From: CAZPKH01 sp964587165
Lineage (GTDB): Bacteria > Bacteroidota > Bacteroidia > Bacteroidales > Muribaculaceae
Direction of reading: 5' to 3'
DNA length: 64,000 bases
NCBI GenBank assembly: GCA_964587165.1
Contig: CAZPKH010000008.1
Coordinates: 1 to 64,000 of the forward strand
Shown here in pieces: positions 58,595 through 64,000 of this stretch. A program made the translations under genes and the position numbers. Within the stretch, counting starts at the first letter, position 1; each line of letters opens with the position of its first letter. The notes below the pieces were generated by a model, which saw only the letters and a list, made by a program, of their open reading frames with translations, searched no databases and had not been told where the DNA came from.

Positions 58595-59967
58595 AGGGCG
58601 ATATCGTGAGTTTTAGGAGTTTTACGGTCAAGAAATCTCCACACTAAGGAAAATTTCACTTTGATCGGCCCGAAATAGTTGAGATCTTTGGTGCGCTGAT
58701 AGATGTGGTGTCCCTCAAAGGGATGATACTCTTTATAACGGGACCGCACGTAGCCGGCTCCTATCTCTGCTTCAAGCGACAGATGCTTGGCTACCGGCCA
58801 CATATATCCTACTGATAGCCCCGACATTATGCCCCAGCCATGGTATCCGGGAGTCTTCTTTAGAAAGTCGTACCACCCGCCGCCGGCTATCACACCGACA
58901 TACATGCCGTGCCAAGGCTCGCGGGGCTTGATCCAGCGGCGCACTTCGCCGTCGATCACGCATATGCGGTAGCTCTTGTCGTGTTTATAACTGCCCCACC
59001 AAGCAAGGTTGCCTTCTACGGCCACCGACCAGTTTTTGTTGATAAGCCATTCGAGCTCAAGGTTGGGCATCAGAATGCCGTAGTATAGAGCGTTGGTTTT
59101 AAGAGCGAGAACTTGTGTGTCGGTGGTCACCGACTGATCCGATGCCGTAGCTGTGTCGGTCAGATCGTGAGCGGCCGACATCTCAGCTGCTCCCATCCCG
59201 GAAATATCGGAGCCGAGACCCTTTGCGGCAAATTCTAAGCCGGACTGAGCAATATACGCCGAAGAGTCGGCTGATGCCTGTGTGTAAGGATCTGTTGCGG
59301 GCGATTGAGCAGCGTTCTCATCACCGGAGACAGGTGTGGAGCTGCCGTAAGCAACGGATTCTTCGCCGTTCGCTTCGGTAGGGTCATGCTTAAGCAAGAT
59401 CGATACCGACAGGGAGTTGCGCAGCTTCGGGAAGATATTCGCCAGCATCCACTGCCAGGGGCGCCCTCCGCGCAGATCCATCAGCTTCTTCTTGCGGGAG
59501 CTCACAACATTGCCGCGGGCATCGAGCACCGATATGGGAGTGCTGTCGATAATATCAAGGATGGCACCGCGCGAGGGTACATCGGGGTTAGCCTCGACGG
59601 CACGACGAAGCTCATCCCAAGCCTCACCTTCGGCTATCGTTTCTATATACTTTGAATCAACACCGGTGCTTTTTTCGATAAGTGCAGCGATAGAAGCTCC
59701 GCGCTTCTGGGAGAGGAGCTTATTAACTCTGTCGGCCCCGTCGGGCGATGCGTATGATCGGATGATGATGCGCTCGAGATTCTGATCGGCAGAGGCTGTA
59801 CGAACCCTGTCGATGAATTTCTCCATCGAGCTCTTATTGCCTTCAAGGGCAGGATCATACTGCCACCGGCCTATTTGAAAATACACTTTCACCGAGTCGT
59901 CGGGAGTCTGTCCAAAAGCGTAAAGGACAGAAAGGACGGAAAGTGTAAATAGCAAAAAATACTTCAT
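58591..59967 (-). CDS. DUF3575-domain fimbrial accessory protein (second operon)
   Basis: The 458-residue protein has a signal peptide (KYFLLFTLSVLSVLYAFG). The OmpA-like first half shows VKVYFQIGRWQYDPALEGNK, IIIRSYASPDGADRVNKLLS and QKRGASIAALIEKSTGVD. A Ser/Ala-rich linker of about 90 residues (near 205-295) is absent from the 417-residue paralogue at 10730-11983. The C-terminal DUF3575 part shows LKTNALYYGILMPNLELEWL, KNWSVAVEGNLAWWGSY and FGPIKVKFSLVWRFL. It is the first gene of the second fimbrial operon. Confidence 0.84.
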   Translation of the reverse strand: MKYFLLFTLSVLSVLYAFGQTPDDSVKVYFQIGRWQYDPALEGNKSSMEKFIDRVRTASADQNLERIIIRSYASPDGADRVNKLLSQKRGASIAALIEKSTGVDSKYIETIAEGEAWDELRRAVEANPDVPSRGAILDIIDSTPISVLDARGNVVSSRKKKLMDLRGGRPWQWMLANIFPKLRNSLSVSILLKHDPTEANGEESVAYGSSTPVSGDENAAQSPATDPYTQASADSSAYIAQSGLEFAAKGLGSDISGMGAAEMSAAHDLTDTATASDQSVTTDTQVLALKTNALYYGILMPNLELEWLINKNWSVAVEGNLAWWGSYKHDKSYRICVIDGEVRRWIKPREPWHGMYVGVIAGGGWYDFLKKTPGYHGWGIMSGLSVGYMWPVAKHLSLEAEIGAGYVRSRYKEYHPFEGHHIYQRTKDLNYFGPIKVKFSLVWRFLDRKTPKTHDIAL

Positions 59968-60275
59968 TAAAATTTCAAGATTCCGTGTATTCTATAGGTT
60001 AAGTCCGCTTTTATTAATGCAAAGATAATACTTTTTAAGCAAAAAATCCCATGCCTCAGTACAAAAAAATGAATTTAACAATCTTAACGGCACATTCTTC
60101 GCCGTTTTAACATATCTATATATGACAGATTCAAATTTGGCGAAATTTGGAAATCAATTTCGGGTGTCCAAATGTTTGTGGGAGAATCTTTGTTTATAAA
60201 TTCAAACAAATTGTTGAAAAATATTTGGCGGATAGGATTTAAATGTGTATATTCGTAGGCGAAAGTGGTATTATT
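59968..60275. other. AT-rich divergent intergenic region
   Basis: This 308-bp gap separates the second fimbrial operon from the recombinase gene. A -7 box TATCTTTG (60027-60020, minus strand) lies 53 bp before the DUF3575 ATG, but no TTTG stands at -33. A short hairpin AACGGC/GCCGTT followed by TTTAAC lies near 60087-60110. Direct AAATTTGG repeats are at about 60132-60150. I see no gene here. Confidence 0.5.
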
Positions 60276-61214
60276 ATGGCAAATTTAGACTTAATAGGCC
60301 TGTTTTTAGAGCATTTGCGCGTGGAGCAAGGACTCTCTGATCTGACTGCTTCGGCTTACAGTGGCGATCTGCGTCAGTGGGAGGCGTACATGCGTAGGGT
60401 AGGGCACGGAGAGTTTGCCCCTATGCAATATACTACCGCCGACTTGAGGGAATGGGTAGCCTATCTGGCGGCCGATTGCCATGTGAAGCCACGCACTCTG
60501 CACCGCAAACGCTCGGCGCTGATGGCTTTCTACCGCTACCTGATGCGTGTACACGGCCTGCAGGTAAATCCTGCCAAGGATTTGCAGGGCGTTCGCGCCG
60601 ATAAGCCTTTGCCGGTATTTATCCGCACTACGGAGATCAACGAGCTTCTTGACAAGCCTCAGTCGCCGGATGATTTTATTGCCGTGCGCAATCATCTGAT
60701 ATTGCTGATGCTTTATACCACCGGATTACGATCCACCGAGCTGCTTACGCTAAAAAATGCGAATGTCGATACCCGCAGCCGTGAACTAAAAGTGCGCGGT
60801 AAGCGTAATAAAGACAGACTTGTGCCTTTCGGTGCAGAGTTGGCAGAGGCCATCGACCATTACCGCGAGGTGCGTCGCTATCATGTCGACGAGTCGGCAG
60901 CCGAGCTTTTCGTGATGCCTTCGGGGCTTCCGATGTATAGATCGGCTCTTTATAAGGTTGTGCATCAGGCCCTCGCCGAAGCAGGTGTACACGCTGCGCG
61001 TCTTTCTCCTCACGTGCTTCGACATACGTTTGCCACCGATATGCTCAACTCCGGTGCCGATCTCAACGCCGTGAGCCATCTAATGGGGCATCAGAGCCTC
61101 GCATCGACGCAAGTCTACACACATATCACCTATAGAGATTTACAACGTAATTATCAATCCGCGCACCCCCGCGCACAACAAAAGAAAGGAGAAAACCATG
61201 GAAGTCAAGATTAA
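60276..61214 (+). CDS. xerC: XerC-like tyrosine recombinase
   Basis: The 312-residue protein starts at the ATG at 60276 (MANLDLIGLFLEHLRVEQGL), with an N-terminal core-binding domain (LTASAYSGDLRQWEAYM, KPRTLHRKRSALMAFYRYLM). The catalytic domain shows the first arginine in TTGLRSTELL (near 151), GKRNKDRLVPF with its lysine, HVLRHTFATDML (near 246), MGHQSLASTQVY and the tyrosine near 280. It likely resolves chromosome dimers with XerD at dif. It overlaps hpf by 17 bp, a coupling usual in Bacteroidales. Confidence 0.9.
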   Translation: MANLDLIGLFLEHLRVEQGLSDLTASAYSGDLRQWEAYMRRVGHGEFAPMQYTTADLREWVAYLAADCHVKPRTLHRKRSALMAFYRYLMRVHGLQVNPAKDLQGVRADKPLPVFIRTTEINELLDKPQSPDDFIAVRNHLILLMLYTTGLRSTELLTLKNANVDTRSRELKVRGKRNKDRLVPFGAELAEAIDHYREVRRYHVDESAAELFVMPSGLPMYRSALYKVVHQALAEAGVHAARLSPHVLRHTFATDMLNSGADLNAVSHLMGHQSLASTQVYTHITYRDLQRNYQSAHPRAQQKKGENHGSQD

Positions 61215-61491
61215 AGCTATCCACTTCGACATCACCGAGCGTCTCACCGAGTTTATCAACAAGAAGGCTCAGCGCCTGGCGCGCCACAATGTCAATATCT
61301 CCAATATCGATTTCACCCTCAAGGTGGTGAAGCCGGAATCGGCCATGAACAAGGAGGTTGTGGTACGTGTCACCGTGCCTCAGCAAGATGAGCTTGTGGC
61401 CACAAAGGTAGCCGACTCGTTTGAGGAAGCCGTCGACCTGGCTCTCGAGGCACTTGAGCGTCCTCTCGAGAAGCTGAAAGACCGCAAATAA
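61198..61491 (+). CDS. hpf: Ribosome hibernation-promoting factor, short form
   Basis: The 97-residue protein matches the HPF/YfiA/RaiA family: VKIKAIHFDITERLTEFINK, then KKAQRLARHN, VVKPESAMNKEVVVRVTVPQ and the helix FEEAVDLALEALERPLEKLK. HPF binds the 30S decoding site and preserves inactive ribosomes in stationary phase. It lacks the C-terminal dimerisation domain of long HPF. It is translated from within the end of xerC. Confidence 0.92.
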   Translation: MEVKIKAIHFDITERLTEFINKKAQRLARHNVNISNIDFTLKVVKPESAMNKEVVVRVTVPQQDELVATKVADSFEEAVDLALEALERPLEKLKDRK

Positions 61492-61509
61492 AATACTATA
61501 AGTATAACG

Positions 61510-61545
61510 ACAAAGGGTTCGGCCGCGATCGGTCGAACCCTTTGT
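61510..61545 (+). terminator. Terminator of xerC-hpf
   Basis: A perfect 12-bp stem ACAAAGGGTTCG (61510-61521) with CGAACCCTTTGT (61534-61545). It lies between the convergent hpf and glgP genes and can serve both strands. Confidence 0.82.
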
Positions 61546-61565
61546 AAATGTGAGAAGTAGAGTTA

Positions 61566-64000
61566 TCAGATCCAGCGCACGTATGCGAAGTCCTGACGGT
61601 GGGGCAGCTCGGGGTTGATGGGATACATGCGGAATCCGTAGCGGAACACACCGGCATCCTTGGTCTTGTCCTTGAGCTCGTAGGTGAGCACGTTGCCTTC
61701 CTCTTTTACTACCTTGAAGGGAGTTGTCTTCCAGAGTTTCTCCTCGCCATCCTCCATCTTGTAGAGCACGGCTTCGATACCAAGATCCTTGCCAAGGCCG
61801 TTGGTGTCGACGATCACCTCCCAATTGCAGGTGTCGCCAGTGCGGATGTTGCCGGGATCAGTGCCCTCGATTTGTTTCACATCGAATACTTTGATACCGT
61901 CCCAGGCAGCTGCTACCTTCTCTTTCCACTCTACGATGCTGCGTGCGAGTGCATAGTCGTTGGCAGCCAGCTTGCGGGAGCGTTTCTCCTCTTTGGTATA
62001 GAAGCGCTCGATATAGTCGTCGATCATACGCTTCATGGTGAAGTGAGGTGCGATATGGCCGATCGAGCCTTTGATATACTGTATCCACTCGGGTGAGTAC
62101 CCTTTGGAGTTCTTGGCGAAGTAGAGGGGTATGATCTCGTTTTCGAGCATCGAGTATATTGTGGCAGCGTCGAGGCGGTCCTGCTGGTTCTGATCCTGGA
62201 AAGTGCGTTTGTCGGTGAGAGCCCAGCCGGCTTTCTCGTCGAAGCGATACCCTTCATACCACCAGCCGTCGAGCACGGAGAAGTTGAGCACGCCGTTCAT
62301 TTCGGCTTTCTCGCCCGATGTACCCGAAGCCTCAAGAGGACGTGTGGGGGTGTTGAGCCAGATGTCGACACCGGTCACGAGGCGTTTTGCAACCACCATG
62401 TTGTAATCCTCAAGGAAGATGATCTTGCCCAGGAACTGAGGCATGCGCGAGATCTCCATGATGCGCTTGATCAGACCCTGGCCGGCACCGTCGGCGGGGT
62501 GAGCCTTGCCCGAGAACACGAACTGTACGGGGAAGTTGGGGTTGTTGACGATCTTGGCCAGACGGTCGAGGTCGGTGAAGAGCAGGTGTGCGCGCTTGTA
62601 TGTGGCGAAGCGACGTGCGAAACCGATGATCAGAGCGTCGGGATTGATCTTCTCGAGGATGTTTACCACAGCTGCGGGATCGCCCTGGTTGGCGAGCCAT
62701 TTGGCCTTGAAGTCGCGGCGGATGAACTTGATGAATTTGTTTTTGAGAGTCTTGCGCATCTCCCAGATCTCTTCATCTTTCACCTTGAAGATGCCTTCCC
62801 AAGCTTTGGGGTCGCTCTGGTGCTCGAATACCTGCTGACCGAGCTTCTCGCCGTAGAACTCTTTCCACTCCGATGCGGCCCATGTGGGCATGTGAACACC
62901 GTTTGTCACATATCCTACGTGGCTCTCCTGCCAGTTGTACCCTTTCCAGATACCGGCAAACATCTTCTTCGATACCTCGCCGTGGAGCCAGCTTACGCCG
63001 TTGGCTTCCTGGCAAGTGTTGAGAGCGAATACGCTCATCGAGAAGCGCTCGTGGGTGTTGGGGTTCTCGCGGCCCATGTTCATCAGATCGTTCCAGCTGA
63101 TGCCGAGTTTAGCGGGGTATTCACCCATATATTTGCCGAAGAGGTCCTCCTCGAAGTAGTCGTGGCCTGCAGGCACGGGTGTGTGTACGGTGTAGAGCGA
63201 GGTGCTGCGTACCATTTCGAGGGCTACGTTGAAGGGGAGGTGCTTCTCCTGTACGTAGTCGACCAGACGCTGCAGGTTGAGCAGAGCGGCGTGGCCCTCG
63301 TTGCAATGATAGATGTCGTGGTTGATGCCCAGCTTCTTAAGCAGCAGCACGCCGCCGATACCGAGCAGATACTCCTGTTTGATACGGTTTTCCCATTCGC
63401 CGCCGTAGAGCTGGTGTGTGATTGAGCGGTCGAACTCCGAGTTCATGTCGAAGTCGGTGTCCATCAGATAGAGCTTCATGCGGCCTACATTTACACGCCA
63501 TACATGGCTGTAGATTATGCGGCCGGGGAAAGGCACCTCGAGGATCATCGGATGGCCGTTGGCATCCAGCACCTGCTCGATAGGGAGCTGGTTGAAGTTC
63601 TGAGCCTCATAGTTGGCGATCTGCTGGCCGTCGACCGACAGAGTCTGGGTGAAATAACCGTAGCGATAGAGGAAGCCGACGGCTGTCATGTCGACACGCG
63701 AGTCGGATGCTTCCTTGATATAGTCGCCGGCGAGCACACCGAGGCCGCCGGAGTAGATTTTGAGGCAGTTGCAAAGACCGTACTCCATCGAGAAGTAGCT
63801 CACCGAGGGGATATCCTTGCGCATGGGCTGCTTCATGTACTCCTTGAACATCTTGTACACGCTGTCGAGGCGAGCCATGATCTCCGGATCTTTGCTGATC
63901 TGTGCCAGGCGGTCGGAGCTGAGCTGCTGGAGCACCATCACGGGGTTCTCGCCGGTGTCGCGCCATTTTTCGGGATCAAGTTCGCGGAAGAGTGCTTTGG
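61566..64000 (-). CDS. glgP: Alpha-glucan (glycogen/starch) phosphorylase, runs off the right edge
   Basis: The frame stays open to position 64000 (KALFRELDPEKWRDTGENPV precedes the first internal methionine), so about 811 residues are visible and perhaps 40-60 are missing at the N-terminus. Family GT35 signatures: VSYFSMEYGL, IYSGGLGVLAGDYIKEASDS, HCNEGHAALLNLQRL, VGYVTNGVHMPTW, GFARRFATYKRAHLLF and the PLP-lysine region EASGTSGEKAEMNGVLNFSV. It releases glucose-1-phosphate from glycogen. This is the Bacteroidota form with a C-terminal extension (about 700 onward: TCNWEVIVDTNGLGKDLGIE). It converges on hpf. Confidence 0.93.
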   Translation of the reverse strand, partial: KALFRELDPEKWRDTGENPVMVLQQLSSDRLAQISKDPEIMARLDSVYKMFKEYMKQPMRKDIPSVSYFSMEYGLCNCLKIYSGGLGVLAGDYIKEASDSRVDMTAVGFLYRYGYFTQTLSVDGQQIANYEAQNFNQLPIEQVLDANGHPMILEVPFPGRIIYSHVWRVNVGRMKLYLMDTDFDMNSEFDRSITHQLYGGEWENRIKQEYLLGIGGVLLLKKLGINHDIYHCNEGHAALLNLQRLVDYVQEKHLPFNVALEMVRSTSLYTVHTPVPAGHDYFEEDLFGKYMGEYPAKLGISWNDLMNMGRENPNTHERFSMSVFALNTCQEANGVSWLHGEVSKKMFAGIWKGYNWQESHVGYVTNGVHMPTWAASEWKEFYGEKLGQQVFEHQSDPKAWEGIFKVKDEEIWEMRKTLKNKFIKFIRRDFKAKWLANQGDPAAVVNILEKINPDALIIGFARRFATYKRAHLLFTDLDRLAKIVNNPNFPVQFVFSGKAHPADGAGQGLIKRIMEISRMPQFLGKIIFLEDYNMVVAKRLVTGVDIWLNTPTRPLEASGTSGEKAEMNGVLNFSVLDGWWYEGYRFDEKAGWALTDKRTFQDQNQQDRLDAATIYSMLENEIIPLYFAKNSKGYSPEWIQYIKGSIGHIAPHFTMKRMIDDYIERFYTKEEKRSRKLAANDYALARSIVEWKEKVAAAWDGIKVFDVKQIEGTDPGNIRTGDTCNWEVIVDTNGLGKDLGIEAVLYKMEDGEEKLWKTTPFKVVKEEGNVLTYELKDKTKDAGVFRYGFRMYPINPELPHRQDFAYVRWI

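Overview
The window comes from a Bacteroidales genome, most likely Muribaculaceae or a close relative. Promoters fit the Bacteroidota form (TTTG, 19-20 nt, TAnnTTTG). The tmRNA tag is GENNYALAA. There are fimbrillin operons, a PorQ-like type IX secretion gene, secreted proteins with short type IX-like C-terminal tails, and Bacteroidota-type purM, nrdJ and glgP genes. Family names are from recognition of motifs; no database search was run.

Layout. 1-574 holds the start of a tyrosine integrase that runs off the left edge, beside the 3' end of ssrA (829-1227), a classic integration target. 1.3-7.5 kb holds housekeeping genes: a nitrilase-family amidase, a PlsC-like acyltransferase, thrC, an OmpA-family porin, rlmH, a HAD phosphatase and rpsO. 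7.7-10.6 kb is a large secreted CotH-family protein with tandem repeats. 10.7-14.2 kb is a three-gene fimbrial operon; a paralogous operon lies at 56.4-60.0 kb.

14.7-39.8 kb is a run of 15 genes on the minus strand with gaps of at most about 67 bp. It is bounded upstream by a terminator and a promoter -7 box and downstream by a MITE-like element. The first eleven genes encode a SrfB-like actin/Hsp70-fold ATPase, a SrfC-like P-loop GTPase, a transmembrane subtilase whose N-terminus resembles SrfA, a four-helix membrane protein, a DUF805 protein and a second P-loop GTPase that share an N-terminal module, then envelope proteins ending in a DUF2135 protein. I read this as an envelope-spanning SrfABC-like machine of unknown function and the most interesting content of the window. 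The last four genes are a galactan-degrading set (GH-A/GH147-like, GH35, GH2, GH53) with no SusC/SusD.

39.9-44.6 kb is a four-gene operon of exported proteins behind a leader RNA with mutually exclusive terminator and antiterminator pairings. 44.7-50.7 kb holds a nitroreductase, a DUF3332 lipoprotein, purM, a TrmH-family methylase and the ispH-cmk-porQ block. 50.9-56.2 kb has an Abi/HEPN gene, class II ribonucleotide reductase, a Nudix-HTH (NrtR-like) regulator whose promoter carries three operators, a second MITE-like element and a vWA protein. 60.3-64 kb holds a XerC-like recombinase, hpf, and glgP running off the right edge.
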